NCBI GenBank assembly: GCA_026122225.1
Contig: JANEZZ010000986.1
Coordinates: forward strand, 248,001-312,000
Length of the DNA stretch: 64,000 nucleotides
Reading direction: 5' to 3'
DNA from: Heloderma charlesbogerti
Taxonomy: Eukaryota; Chordata; Lepidosauria; Squamata; Helodermatidae
The notes under the pieces were generated by a model. That model saw only the letters and a program-made list of their open reading frames with translations, was not told where the DNA came from and did no database searches. Of the stretch, positions 34,801 through 49,800 are shown piece by piece. Numbering within the stretch: position 1 is the first letter of the stretch; each line of letters opens with the position of its first letter. The translations under genes and the position numbers were made by a program.

Positions 34801-37800
34801 CAGTACCTCCGTCTTGTCTGGATTGAGTTTCAGTTTATTGGCCCTCATCCAGTCCATGACCGTGCCCAGGCACTGGTTCAGAACAGCCACTGCCTCACCT
34901 GGTTTTGATGAGAAAGAGAGGTAGAGCTGGGTGTCATCCGCATATTGATGGCACCTCAGCCCACACCTCTGGATAACCTCCCCCAGCAGTTTCATGTAGT
35001 TGTTAAACAGCATGGGGGATAAAATAGAGCCCTGTGGAACCCCATGGCATAATTGCCAAGGCACAGAGCAATAACCCCCCAGCACCACCTTCTGGAATCG
35101 GCCATCCAAGTAGGAGCAGAACCACTACAGTGCCTCCAACTCCCAACCCAGATAACCTACCCAGACGGATACCATGGCAGATGGTACTGAAAGCCGCTGA
35201 GAGGTCCAGGAGAATTGACAGGGTCGCACTCCCCCTGTCCCTCTCCCGGCAGATGTCATCCCATAGGGTGACCAAGGCAGTTTCCGTTCCAAACCCAGGC
35301 CTAAAGCCTGACTGAAGTGGATCTAGATAATCCATTTCATTCAAGAGTGCCTGGAGCTATCCTGCAACCACCCACTCAAGCACCTTGCCCAGAAATGAGA
35401 TGTTGGCCACTGGCCCATAACTGTTAATGTCCTCCAGATCCAGGTTAGGCTTTTTCAGGAGTGGTCTGATTACCGCCTCTTTTAAAGAGGCCAGCACTAC
35501 TCCCTCTCTCAAGGAGGAATTTACAATCTCCTGGACCCAGCCGGACATCCCCTCGTTTGACTTAGTAAGCCATGAAGGGCAAAGGTCAAGCACACAAGTG
35601 GTAGATTGGACTTGGCCAAGCACCTTGTCTTCATCCTCAGGCCTCAGTAACTGAAACTCATCCAATAAAACTGGACCAGACGGTGCTCTGAATGCCTTTA
35701 CTAATGGAACTGCCTTAATCGTGGTGTCCAATTCATGATGAATCTGAGAGACTTTATCTTCAAAGTGCCGTGCAAACTTGTCACAGCGTGCAACCAAGGG
35801 TTCCATAGTCTCTCGCCCTGGCCCCAGAATGTAACAGGCCATGAACCACTCGGAAAAGCTCCGCTGGACGACACTGAGAAGATGCAATGCTGATGGAAAA
35901 GAACTGTCTCTTTGCCATCCTCACTGCCACAGAGTAGGCTTGATAATGAGCTCTAACCTATGTTTGGTCAGACTCAGCACAAGTTTTCCTCCACCTGCAT
36001 TCTAGCCGTCTCCCCTCTTGCTTCATTGCCCTTGGCTTGGGTGTATACCAAGGAGCTGGCTGGGCTCTGCTCAGAGAGAGAAGGCACTTGGGCGCGATCG
36101 TGTCAACCGCCCGAGTCATCTCTGCATTCCACAGAGCGACCTGGGCTTCGACAGGAACACCAGCAATACCAGCAGGAAAAATCCCCAGAGCCCTCTGGAA
36201 TCCATCAGAATCCATTATCCTATTGGGGCAGGCCATTTTAATAGGTCCCCCACCCTTGCAGAGGGGAAAGGCTGCCAAGAGTCTAAACCTCAGCAGGAAG
36301 TGATCTGACCATGACAAAGGGACAGATGTTAATTCCTCCACTTTCAGATCACCATCCTCCTGCCCAGTCAAGAAAACCAGATCAAGCATGTGTCCTTTTA
36401 CATGTGTTGGGCCGATGACACATTGGGACAGCCCCATGGTTGTCATGGCAGCCATGAAGTCCTGAGCCACCCCGGATACAGAGGCCTCAGCATGGAAGTT
36501 GAGATCCCCCAGGACCCTCATCCTAGGGGTCCTCAACACCAAGTCTGAGACCACCTCCATCAGCTCAAGCAGGGAGTCAGACGGGCAGCGGGGTGGACGG
36601 TACACCAGCAGAGTCCCTAATCTGTCCTGGATACCCAACACAAGGTACCAACACTCAAGATCTGAACTCTAATGAGCAGGAAGCCTAGAGAGAAGGACTG
36701 AATTCCTAAAGAGAGGGAGTCAAACTCAGTAATGTTCCTTACTCTCTCTTAGCCATCTTTCAAAAATCTCAAATCCTTGCCACAGAATCTGGGTTCAAAG
36801 CCAAATGTCAAAGCCATGAAATATTCATAGCAACACATAGCCCTGCTCTAGTTTTCCATGTTGACTGATGTAACTCTTTGGAAAATAAAACCTTTTTAAT
36901 AAAAAAACCTTTTTATAACAATAACTCATGCAATATATGATTAGTGCTCCTTAAACACAAGAGCACTCCAATAATTATGCTGGCTGCAATCCAAAGGAGG
37001 AAGTAAATGTCATTAAATTCAGTAGGGAATTGCTTCTGAGTAATCATGCTTAGGTTTAGGACGAATTATTCCCAATTCCATATTTCAAAGCCAATATGAA
37101 ATTTTCAATAAGTATCTTAACAAATATGTAGATTTAATGGGGTACCATGCAAGATATGCCCCCCAAAACTATTATCACTCTATTGTTGAAATAATTATAT
37201 TCTATGATAGATTGCTATGAATAAACTTCCAAAGTCATAGCACTCATGCAACCAGTAATTTTAACTATATGCCCATGGATAGACAGCTGTCTAAAATGGT
37301 ACTATCCCAACATTTATATACCTACCCGTGGCTTCAGAGGTTTTACTGTGGAAATATCAGTGCCCTCAGCTCTCTGTCTGCTGGAGTCAAATGTTTTTCT
37401 TTTTCTAGCAGCAGATTTTTGACAAATGGGAACATGTTTTCTCTGTGAGTAGAATGGAAAAGAAAGGCAATAGTTACATTTGGGAAGAGGTTTTTTCCGC
37501 CCTCTGGTTACTAGCTAACCCTATTATGAAAATGGGGCAGGGAGAACTGGAAGGATAAAGCTTATATTTATTTATATGATTGTCATCTCTACCTTATTCC
37601 AAGTGTTTGGGAGAATAATAATAATAATAGATTAATAATAAAAAGAAAAATAATGGATAATAGTTTTAATAATAAACAAAATACCAGAATGTATGAAACA
37701 AGATTCAAGTCTCAAAAGCAGTCCTATGCCATAAACTATTCGGCACTGTACGCTGCTTTTTAAGTTGTGTAGTTTAAAAAAGCAACTTACAAGAAAGTTT

Positions 37801-40800
37801 TTGGCCAGAAAAAAAGAGTTCCTGTTATATGCACACAATGACCTGATTCTCAGATAACTCTAACTCATGGTTAACCTATGGTTTGTTGCCCTACCCAGGG
37901 TTTGTTTGGCAGACAATTGAACAAACTGTGGTTTGTTTTCTGAATCCCTGGGTTGTTTGTTTCCCTCCTTCACCCACTCTCTCCCTGTATCCCAAATGCC
38001 TCTGTGGTGCTATAGTACTGGCTAGGTGGTGGTTGTTCTTTTTACCATTCTTGCCCGCCACTTCTGTAGCCTTGTGAAACAACGCATGGTTCTGGGTTCA
38101 AACGTAATGAAAACCCATGGTTTAATTAACCCAGAATTCACAACCCAACAGCAAAACATGGGTTCGCTTTCAGGGTTGTCTGTGGTTAACAAACCATGGT
38201 TTGTTAATGCAGCCATGTTCACATATCATGACAACCCAGAATTTAACAACCCATAAGTTAAATAAACAATGGGTTAGTGTTATGTGAAAGACAGGTCACT
38301 CCCTTGCAGATGAATAAAGATGTAACCATATTGCCAGTCAGCTGCTTTTATTGAATGATTCATTAAGAGAGACACTTAATAAACACTTCACGCAAAATTC
38401 AGAATAACAGCATCTATGTTTGAATTGTTGATACTGGAGAGTGAGAAAAATTCTCAGCAGCAGTATAGAACAGCTTCATTTTTAAAAATCCTTCTCACCC
38501 TTGATTTAAGCCACCTGATTTTGTACTCACTAATGCATTTGGGAAAAAAGTCCTTCCGCAAATCTTGCAGGGTAACAAATCTTCAGGTCGCCCCACACTT
38601 CCATTATCTTAAAAGAAACAGACACACATGCATTATGGCAATACATTTCTCACTTATAATCTCATAGCCAGTGGCAAGTTATTTTGCCCATATTTATTTT
38701 CAGTAGACCTAAAAATCAGACAATAAATGCAAACCTTAATAATAAATGTATGCAATTTCATGGGTCTCTGTCAAGGGGCTTGTCTCTGAGGAAACTATTC
38801 AGCTGGCTAGAGATTGGCTCAGGGGGTGACCTCTGAAGAAATTGTCCAGCCAGCTAGGGATTGGCTCTGGAGGCTCACCTCACATTTGTCAAGGGCCAGG
38901 GTGGGGGTGGTTATAAAGCAAGGGGGGCTACTGCTGCCCTTTGTCTTCAATCCTGGTCTTCATTTTGGTCTTTGTTTATCTGGGCCAATTTGCCTCTGAG
39001 CTTGTGGAGTTTTTGGATCCTGGATTGGGCCCTGTTTTATTGGATGTAGGGATATAGAGATTGTGTAAAATCTGATCCATCTGTGTTTTGCCGATTGCCA
39101 GGCATCTTTCGTTCCTTCATCCACCCATCGGCAGAATCGGATTTGGTTTCTTTCTGAATTTGCGAAAATGTGCATTTGTGCAAATTTGCACCTGTGAAAA
39201 TGTGCAAATTCCCCCCAAATGTGCATGTTCACCATTAAGCCTATGGGGGAAGTGTACATTTTTGGTAAGTTTTATTTTTTTTTAAAAAAAGGAAATTTTT
39301 TTACAATGAAATTTGCACAAAATTCAAGAAAGTTAGAAAAATGGTCCGCAAGTCTGCAGAATCCAGTAGACAAGGTAAAAGCTGGTCCACTGCGGAATCT
39401 GAGGGTCAGATTCATGAAAATCTGAACTCATTTGGTTCTGTTGCGGATTTCTCTGACATTCCTAATGGGAAGACCTTTACTTAAGTAAAGTATATGATAG
39501 GCTTAGGTATTGCTTTGTTATTTTGGCCTGCAGCATTGTTCCAACAGGTTTCTTGGGGTTTCTCTAATCTTTGTATACCTTTCTATCCCTTTCTCCCTTA
39601 CTGTAAATAAAATTCACTCCTATTTCAAAGTCTTTGTGTGCTTTATTCCACTTAACCCTTGGCACTAAATTCAGAGCTGTCTGTTTCATCTTGCTACTGT
39701 TTAGAGTTTTAGGCTTGGGGCTTGAAATAGAGGGTGTTAGCTTGAACCCTTATTTCTGTGCCCCAAGTGTGTCCTGAAAGGTCTGAGAGTACCTGGCTTA
39801 GCCTGAGGTGGATGTTAAGTGGTGACAGTCTACTGACTATTTGATGTCCCTGCCTACACTGCAGGAAGTTTGGGTAATCCCTTTTCTCCCTTGTTTTATT
39901 CATAAAACTGCCCACAAAAATGGAAATGTTCTGCATTTCCCAATTGAGACCATAAAACTTCCTCATCTCATGGGCAGAGATAGTAAAATTGTGTACATAT
40001 GGTCATTGGGAACCTAATATTGATTGGGATGGTGCCCCCAACATTAGGATCCCATGGTTATACATGGGGCTGGACCAGTAACTGAAGGATTACAAACTGC
40101 TGTGTAAATAGTTTGGAGGACCTGAATGCTGAAACAGAGGAATATAGAAATGCTAGAATTGTCTCTATCTAGGAACGTATGGTTTTTAGTGCACAGCCTA
40201 CAATGCAAACCAAATTCTTTATTCATTTAATATTTGACTAAAGGCAGTGTCCATATGCTTGGATGCTATGATTTCTTTTTCAAAGCTTTCAGTTGTAATC
40301 CCATTTTATACAATAGGCTAGGAGTAGAAAGGACGCCATACAATTTTGTACTTGGAACAATTTCTGTGTTCAGCAGAACAGAAACTTCAGCGCAGCATAC
40401 AGATTTTCGCTACTTTAAATTAAAGTAGCCGAGGAAATTAACTATCTTGACAGCGCAAAGGGCCAAAGTAATTTGTCAACCTTGCAGCAAATGTCCATAT
40501 ACTCCTATTCATGCATTTTAACCCAGGCCAAATGAATGAGAAAATAGCTCATGACGTTCCATTCACATTTAATCTGTGGATTCAAGATTGAGATGGCCAA
40601 CAAAATTCCAAATAGGATAATCGTCTTTTTGTGGGGGGGGGACGACACGACACTCAGTAATCCCTTAAAGACTTTCATGCAAGGTGGAGGGCTGAATTAA
40701 AATCAAGGACCAGAACTTTTATCTGTTGACTGCCTTTCTACTAAAACTTGTCCAAGGCAATTTTTGCAAGGCAGTTTCCCCCTTACGAAAGCGCACTTTA

Positions 40801-43800
40801 ATATATTAATAGATAATGTCATCAGAACCACAAATATAAAACTTCAAAAACATCAGATAGTGAGATAATAAATCTAACATGTGAGATTATAAAAGGTGAA
40901 CAAAAAAATTAGCTAGTTGGCAAAAGGTATACATGAAGCAGCATGCAAGCCTTCCTGTGGGAGACTTCTGGACAACGTCACAGAAATACTGTGCTCCACA
41001 CCATGGCAAATCCTTCCATTAAGCAAGTTAGAATGTGGACCAGAGCCTCACCAGATAATAAAAGGCAGCAGTGGGCTACTGGCTAATTTCCAGTGGGCCA
41101 CCTACAGTCTATCGGTATTCTTGAAAAGAATGCTAGACCAGGTGGATGTTGGTCAGATCTGCAAGGATCTTAGGCTCTTAAGCTAGAAGATCACTTAACA
41201 CATTAGTTATGCCTTCATTGTTCAGGGAGAATATATGCTCATGTTTTAAATATTCAGAGCAAAATCAGTAGGTCAGGGAATCCAGTAAAAAGGAAAAATG
41301 GGGGTCAGGGGAGAACAGACCATGCAAAACTGAAATCAGCCTGTCCCTGATGCAAGGGAAGAGAGAGGCACAAATGGGAATCACTGTTGCCAAGGTCCCT
41401 GTATTCTGAAACACAGGAACTGCTTAGGGTTGCCTACCTAATTACCTAACCTACCTAACTTCTTGAAATAATTTTTCAACAGGCAATAATTTTTCAGCAA
41501 ACACTTGTTCATAAATTAATGCTTCACCGTACCAACACTGATGTAAATAAGATACTAAGGACTCTCTGCTGATCTGGAGGCACTGCTTATGTGCTGAGGA
41601 CATAATAGTAATAGTACTACAGAATACGACAACTAAGGTCCCACTGTTGCAACAACAGCAGTACTGTATTTCCTTTCATCTCCCTATCCTTCAACTATTA
41701 CTTTTGGCAGATGTGACTACAGTCGTGTTTGCCAAAAACAAGTGATCTGTTAGGAAGCTAGATATTTCCTTTGTACGTCAGTAGAGCAATCAAAAGAAGA
41801 GAAAAAGATGCTGCTCTTTTAAATATACAAAAAACAATATTTCCTAATTGTTTCCATTAATGTCATGTATGCATGATCTTTAAATATATATTATATACAT
41901 ACATACACACACACACTCACTGCGTGTCAGAAAGGAAACTGCACGTTCTCATAATCTAGGGTCTCTCAGGATGCCAGATTCACATTGATGAAAGCCAGAG
42001 GGTTTCTCCCCTTATGGAAGCACACATACACAGAAAAGTATGTAGGCAAATAAAGCTTAATTGCTTTATTCAAAACATTACATTGCACAGAAAAATAGAG
42101 CAAAGTTTTCCATATTTCTAGTATAAATTTACATTCCGCTCTAGAATACACAAATGAATACATAATCAGCTTTCAGATTATGGGTTAACGATGGCTTGGA
42201 TCCAGACTACATTGGTTGTACTTTGGTTTCATTGAAATCAGTGTGAAAAGTTAGTCATGACTAACATAAACCCCAATGATTTCAATGGGACCCACTTGCA
42301 ATTAACTTAGTCTGGATCCAGCCCAATAACATTACATATGTGATCTTAAAAGAAGCAACCAACTCAAAGGACAATAATTCACAAACTAATAAACATATTC
42401 CTAAGTAAGAAGCGTGTGCAATGCTTTTGGCCGATAAGAATGTTCATATTAGCTTGAAAATGTAGTAGAAACATCCTCAACACTTTAACTAAGAGAGAAA
42501 AAAATGTTACAGAATAGTGTAGTTTATGTGTCTCCTCCTGATACCTTTGATCAGTTGATGACCTAAGAAAAGCTTGTTTTCTTTATGATCGTTTCAGCAA
42601 GAACAGTTTGAATAATCCCTCTTTTCCAGAAGTATCCTCAGCTAGAGTAAACTGATTACACAGACAATAGGACCCTGTGTGTCTGTGAGAAACTCCAGCT
42701 TCAGCATCCTGGTAAGCCCTTACTGACAAGCTGAATGAGAAACATTGGCTTTAGGTCTGACTCAAGCCAATGAAGTCAGAAATTCACACAGGTTTTTGTT
42801 GTTAAATATAACAGGAATACATGCCAGAGGGATATGAATCCAGGTCTACACTCCACTCTGCAGCACACCACCAGTGTTGATAACTCACCTATGTTTAATA
42901 TGACCAAGAACCAGTTCATCATCATCATCATCTCATCTGTGTTTAATATTGGTCATATTAATATTGGTCATACTAAATGGAGGAGGAGGAGAAGAGGAAG
43001 AGAAGTCTACAGCTTCATCAAAGTGCATGACACTTTACAGAGTACAAGGGCACAGGTCCCTGCCCTGAGAGGCTTGCAATCTAAAATTCTATATCAGGGA
43101 AACAACAGAGGAAATGGATGGAAATAAGCCAAGAGTAAATAGGGGACTGGTTCTGTTACATGTACTTCGGCTTAGTTGCACGCTAAGTTACAGTAGGGCA
43201 GGGGTAGGTAACCTGGTACTCTCCAGATGTTTTGGACAAAAACTCATATAATCCCTTATCACTGGCCATGGTGGCTGGGGCTGCCGGGAGTTGTAGTCCA
43301 AAACATCCAGAGGACACCAGGTTGCTCACCCCTGCAACAAGGCATGGGAACTAGTGGTTGTTCCAAAGGCTTAATGGAAAAGGTGGAGTTTCAGGAGGAA
43401 TTTATAGGGAGGCATAAACAGCAGTAATTACAAACACTGCAGTAGTGCATGGTAGCACATGAAGTATTACAATCTCACAGGTGATAAGGTAACAAGTACC
43501 ATATAAACAACTGAGCTTGATTACGACCAATGTTTGCACCAGTGGCATAACATCTGTAAGACAGAATGCTGAGTCCATTCATCTAATTATCACTGGTGGC
43601 AGATCAATGGCAGCAATCTTGCTGTGCTCTACAGGTCTTCAGAAGATCCATCCAAGAAAGTTTATTCCCTTACTATCAGGATTATTTAACTATATGTATA
43701 AGCCTCATAGCATTTTCCAATACTTATTCTTTGCTATCACCATCAGGCAATTCACCCCTCCAAGCACTGCTGAAAAAGACAATGTGCAAGGTATGACACA

Positions 43801-46800
43801 AAGCTCGGTATCTGGTGGGGTGGCTCCTTAAACTGCCTTCAGAAATGCTGTTCAATAGTGACAATAAATGTGCTGGCATTGCTAGTTCCCAAGGAACAAG
43901 ATAACAGCAACCCAAAATGTATGCCACTATACATAAAATAATCTTATCTTTAAAAATGATTTTGCTGTGTTATTGTATAATGAATTAAATAATATATTTC
44001 TTAATGCAGAATGTTTAAGGATAGAGGATAAATCAATTGGGTTTGCATTTTAAAACAAACCCACCTAATCTGTACTACTTGAACCAATACACAATAACAG
44101 TGCAATTATCCATCAGTATGTGCATTTCTCCAAATTTTGAAAAAAAATCCAATCAAAACTGCATACAAATATACATACATATATTAGGAGGATGAATAAA
44201 AATGCATACATTTGTGAAAATAACATAAAAATGCATATTAGGGAAAACTGCTTGCAAAAATGTGTATATTAGGGGAAATTGTGTAAAAGAATGAGAAGGA
44301 ACGCAAGCACAAACTAATAGGGAAACAGGATGAAAACCTAAGAACGGAAAAATGAGAAACTGAGAGAAACCAAAACTGACAGATTTGTCCCAACAATTAT
44401 AACTATTTTGTGATGTATTATCATCAAATCCTGTGTCTTTATTTATCATCTGTTAATATCTTTTTAGCAACTTAGTATATATGGTGACTGCTCTTGACAC
44501 CCCAAAGTCAAGGAACCATCTCCAGAAGCCAGTCTTACTTTTAGCAGATTTTTAACTCCCATGTGAATATTTTCTCTGAGGAGAAACTATAATTTTGCTC
44601 GCCCCTGCAAAAAAACACAAACCTCAACCAAATCAGGAAAAGTATACAGGATTTTGAGTCCTGTCGAGATGTTTGCAGATCTTCCTGCTGGTTACTGGTT
44701 CTTTGTTAGGTGCTGCAGTGTGTTTTAATGATAATGTTCTTGTAATATAATGTAAATTGTACAAAAATTGTAAGCTGCCCGGTGCATCCTCATGGGTCAA
44801 AAGGTGGACTAGAAATATTTTAAATATAGAATTTGCAACTTACTAGAAGGTCAAAATGAAGGCCAGAGACTGAGAAAGCTGTTGCCAGGATTATGGCAAG
44901 ATCCTACCTGTTCTGACAGTTAACAGTAATGATCTAGAATGAAAGGAGTGTTGGGAATATTGCAACCTTGTCTATAAATTACTGGAAGGGGCAGTGTTGC
45001 AGCTAGTTAGTTCATGGGAATTTTGGGCACAGCTAGCTTTGGGATCTTTATAGCCTACAATGTGTGGTTTCCTGTGATTTCTTCCTTCTTCCTCCCCCTT
45101 TCTTTCTCTCTTTGACCTCCTCCATTGCTGGGAGGACATGTGTTTGCTCTCTCACTCCTGTCAGTGTAATGGAACACAAAATGGACTGAACAAACTCTTT
45201 TGAAATTCTACGCTGTACCTCCACTGTATATACAAGAATGTGTGAGTAAAACGGTTTTCCTTTCTTCATTAAAGAACGGCGTGGTCTCCTTTTTGTTCTA
45301 AAAACACCTGTGTGCACGTGGGACTGGTAAATGCTCGTTCTGTTTTGCCTTTTTGTTTTTTCTCTGCTAATTTCCTTTCTAACAGGAGGCATCATTACTA
45401 AATAATCCCATCAAGGAGAACCAGACAGAATGAAGTATATTCATTCTATACCTTTCATAGTTATTTAGACGAGGGATTTCTACAGATACATTTTCTGTCA
45501 CCCTGAATGTCGATCTGCACTCCTCTTCTACAGAACTATTAAAAGGAACTATTAAAAGTAATTGTAAAACAAGTGTAAAGTAATGCACACTGGAGCAAAA
45601 AATCCCAAATTCAAGTATAACCTGGTGGGATCTGAGCTAGCAGTGACCAAGAAAGAGATCTTGGGGTTGTGATGGACAGCTCAATGAAAATGTCAACCCA
45701 GTGTGTGGCTGCTGTAAAAAAGGCAAACTCCATGTTAGGCATGATTAGAAAAGGAATTGAGAATAAATATCAATGCCAATATCATGCTGCCCTTATAAAA
45801 ACCTATCATGCAACCACACTTGGAATACTGTGTACCATTCTGGTCACCACACATAAAAAAGGATATTTTAGAACTGGAAAAAGTACAGAAAAGGGCAACT
45901 AAAATGATCAAGGGGCTGGAGCATCTCCCCTTTAAGGGAAGGTTACAACAGCAGGGATTGTTTAGCTTGGAAAAAAAGGAGGGTAAGGGGAGACATGATA
46001 GAGGTCTACAAAATGATGTATGGTGTAGAGAACGTGGATAGAGAGACTTTTTTCTCCCTCACGTAATACTAGAACCTGAGGCCATCCCATGAACCTGATT
46101 GGTGGGAGAATCAGGACAGATAAAAGGAAGTACATCTTCACACAGCGCATAGTTAAACTATGGAATTTGCTACCACAAGATGTAGTGATGGCCACCAACT
46201 TGTATGGCTTTAAAAGGGGGTTAGACAAATTTGTGAAGAAGTCTATCAATGGCTACTACACTTGAGGGCTATGTGCTACCTCCAGTACCTGAGGCAGTAT
46301 GCCTATGTACACCAGTTGCTGGGGAACATGGGTAATAGAGTGCTGTTGCACTTGTGTCCTGCTTGTGGGTTCCTGATCGACAGCTGGTTGGCCATGGTGT
46401 GAACAGAAAGCTGGACTAGACAGGCTCTTGGTCTGATCCAGCATGGCTTTTCTTATGTTCTTAAGTAAAGGCACCTGATCACTTTAGCTGAGGGAAAAAC
46501 TAGCATTTTGTGAATTAAATTGCAGGAATGGGAGGTGCAATTCCTACCATAAATGAAGCATGTGCTGAAGGAAGGTTTACCTCTTCCTCCCCCAGCCCCA
46601 AATCAGAACAGAAATCTACACCCACCACCATCGGGGGGACGGGAGGTAGATGAAAGTTGGCTTTGGCTCCAACCATGGTTGTAGACAATACACATGTAGG
46701 CAATAGTATTCTATCTCCTTAAAAGTCCAGAAATTAGAAGGTAATTTCAACAAAATGATGAACTGCATTTAGTTCAAAATGGAACCAGATGCTTCTGAAT

Positions 46801-49800
46801 TTCTTTTGGCTATGCTGGAGAAGAAGAGGAAATGGGGGAGAGTGTGAGCACAAAGCTCATTCACTAGCACTGAACTATGGTTTAGTGCTACGTCTGAAAG
46901 CTGCCAGTAAGTGATGGTTTGGAATCCTAAAACATTAGCCTGTAACATGCTTGTGAAGATCTGGTTCATAAAGAGAAAATGTACATAATTTATACTAAAG
47001 ATATTGGGCATGATTCCCCCCCCCCCCCCGCTCCTTGGGTATGGTAGAAGAGCAAACAATTTACAGGCTGGAGTCCAGGGGACAAGAGGGATGGCTAGAT
47101 GTGTGTATGCCTCCTAGATGTACAAATGGGTCTCCTATTGCAATTTATGGCTGGTGTGCTGCGGTATGCGCTGCCAAGTCCAATCTCCTCTCATGTGCGC
47201 AGCTAGAACCGCATGTGTTTTGTAGTTTGTGATTTGAATATATGTGGTCGGCAAAACATAGTCTTGCTGTTGGGAGTCTAAAAGGGAAATGCTCGTATAG
47301 ATTCAAACAAACAACCATCGATTGTCTAATCTCACAATAGAAAATGCACAGTTGGTCTCACAGAAGTATAATGTCTTCAAAAGCAATGGCCTGGTATCTA
47401 CTGTTCCTATTTGTTTATATGTTTACCTATGGTTAACATAAATTATCTATTATCTTCTGACTGTTCAGTCACCATCATGGTCCTTGGAAGTGAGCAACAT
47501 ATTGCTTATCTACTGCACAGAAGAACTACTGAAAAACCTATGCTGTTTTATCAGGTGACAAATTTTAGACTAAGGTATGCATTCACCTTAAATTGTATGC
47601 TCACCATTGTGTGACATTGGGTTTGTATGTTATTTTTACTTACTCACACATAGCAAAAACTTACCAGTTAGCTAGATGAATTGTTTTAGTCATCTTATTT
47701 CAATGCTTCATGTAACCAAGAAAGCAGTAACACTGCGAAAGCCCATACAAGTCTAAATGAAAATTGCTCTTCCTTTTCCCTGTGTTTAATTCATTCATTC
47801 TACAGACATATATAGATTGGAAGCTAAACAAAACTTTACATATATCTCTTAAAACACGAATGCCGTACAGAGCAGCCAATCTCTAAAGAGAAAACTAAAA
47901 TGAGACAAGTCATTAAAATGGTAATAATTGGAGGCAAAACTGCTTAAGGGATTTCTGCAACAAGTCCGATTATCTGTGTTTCTTCAACAGGATTAAATTC
48001 TCCCCTGTTGTGCTAATTTGTACTAAAATACAAATTAGTTGTATTTTGAGTTATTTTTAGAAAATATGGACTACCATGCTATGAAGTGTCACAAGAGCCC
48101 CTGCTCAATTTTGCAAGCTAAGTATTATCTAGCTGACAGCGCCATTCCAACACAACAAAAGGTGCTTCTAGATAAGGGTTTTTATGCAATTGCCCTGCCT
48201 TGTTCCTGGAATTTTAGAGGAGATCCAGACAATGTCATCTTGCACCTGTAACCCACCTGGTGTTTTCCTACCAGTTCTTCTATTTTTTTCACACAAAAAC
48301 CCATTAAGGAGGAAAAGATAGAATAGCTACACATCTTTTTGACTGGTAGTGTTAGGAGCTCCCTAGAAATATGCAAAGTTGAGTATTTAAAAGTGTGACA
48401 CTCCCAGGAAGAAAACCATTGCAATGTTATTCCCAGACAACTCCACCACCAATACTTAAAACTGTTTTCCAATCCCAGTCTTCCAGACCATGGCTAGTAA
48501 AAGCTGAAGGAATAAGGAATAGCAGCCATCCCTTCTATAAACTTTAGAACAAATACAGTAGAACACTGTTGAGCCTAACACAAATCAAAAGATCAAAGTT
48601 CCATTCTTTAAATGATTACTCCAAATAGAAAAGTGTGGGGGTAGGATCAGTGAATTCAAGTCTTCTGCTCAACCATAACCAATTATCTACATGCCTAGGC
48701 ACTAGTGACTAGGGCTTTCATAATCATCTCTGGTGAACAACAAAAGACCTGGCCTGTGATTTGCATTCTATCCTGGTTTGCACAAATCTTCAATCTGATG
48801 GAAAAGGCCATAACTAAGTGGTTGAGCACACACTTTGTTGCATACATTCACAGATTCAATCCCAGGCATTTATTAATTAAATGCCCCCAAGCAACAGAGC
48901 TTGAAGAGGCTCCAACTGAGATCCTGATAAGGTGCCACAGTCAGTTTCAGGTTAGGCAGAACAATGATCTTAATCAGTAAAGAACAGCTTCTCTTTTAAG
49001 ACATTTACCCAGCTTACTACTTCATTTATTGCATCCCATTTTGCCAGCATTACCAGATCTCCCTTTTTCATATCCTATGGCATATTGATTGAACAGCCAA
49101 TACATGGTTGGTTGTGTTTGGCCTATTTTTTGAACAACATACTTCTGGCACAGATTCTCAGCCACTAAGCCTGCATCACTGCTGCACAGATTATCATTAA
49201 TATAAGCAACAATGTCAATATTCAGGACAGATAAAAGGACTTCTTCACACAGTGCATAGTTAAACTATGAAATTTGCTACCACAGGATGTAGTGATGGCC
49301 ACCAATTTGGATGGCTTTAAAGGGGGGTTGGACACATTCGTGGAGAAGGCTATCAGTGGCTACTAGTCCTGATGGCAGTGTGCTACTGCCAGTAACAGAG
49401 GCAGTGAGCTTATGTACACCAGTTGCTGGGGAACATGGGTGGGAAGGTGCTGCTGCGCTCATGCCCTGCTTGTGGGTTCCTGGTTGACAGCTGGTTGGCC
49501 ACTGTGTGAACAGAATGCTGGACTAGATGGACCCTTGGTCTGATCCAGCATGGCTCTTATGTAATATTCAGGGGAGAGGGTAGACATCTGCTTATTGAAG
49601 CCTATGTGGTTCTCCTTGTTGAGGGAATGCTGAATAGTCTAAATTACAAAGTGACAGACACAACTGTATTACTTATGGCTTTTATTGTACACTGGTAGTA
49701 GTAAGTTGTTCCAGAGCCACAAAGATGCTTCTGATGTACCATAGTTTTCTGATTTACTAGTACTGTTCCGTTTCATAAGGACAGCATAGTTCTCCACCAA

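Larger units (their letters stand above)
33297..37325 (-). other. ZC2HC1A intron between exons 3 and 4
   Basis: Mostly the L2 copy at 34021-36660. A short L2-type tail on the + strand lies at 33778-33850 (TGCCCAGAGAGCTTCGGGTA). Positions 36670-37320 contain nothing recognised. Confidence 0.7.

Noticed and set aside
34612..36641. A host reverse-transcriptase-like gene
   Set aside because: Domain order, tail and frameshifts are those of an L2 retrotransposon copy.
45010..45320. Endogenous LTR
   Set aside because: ATTAAAGAACGGCGTGGTCT resembles an LTR polyadenylation region, but no second LTR, primer-binding site or target duplication is visible.
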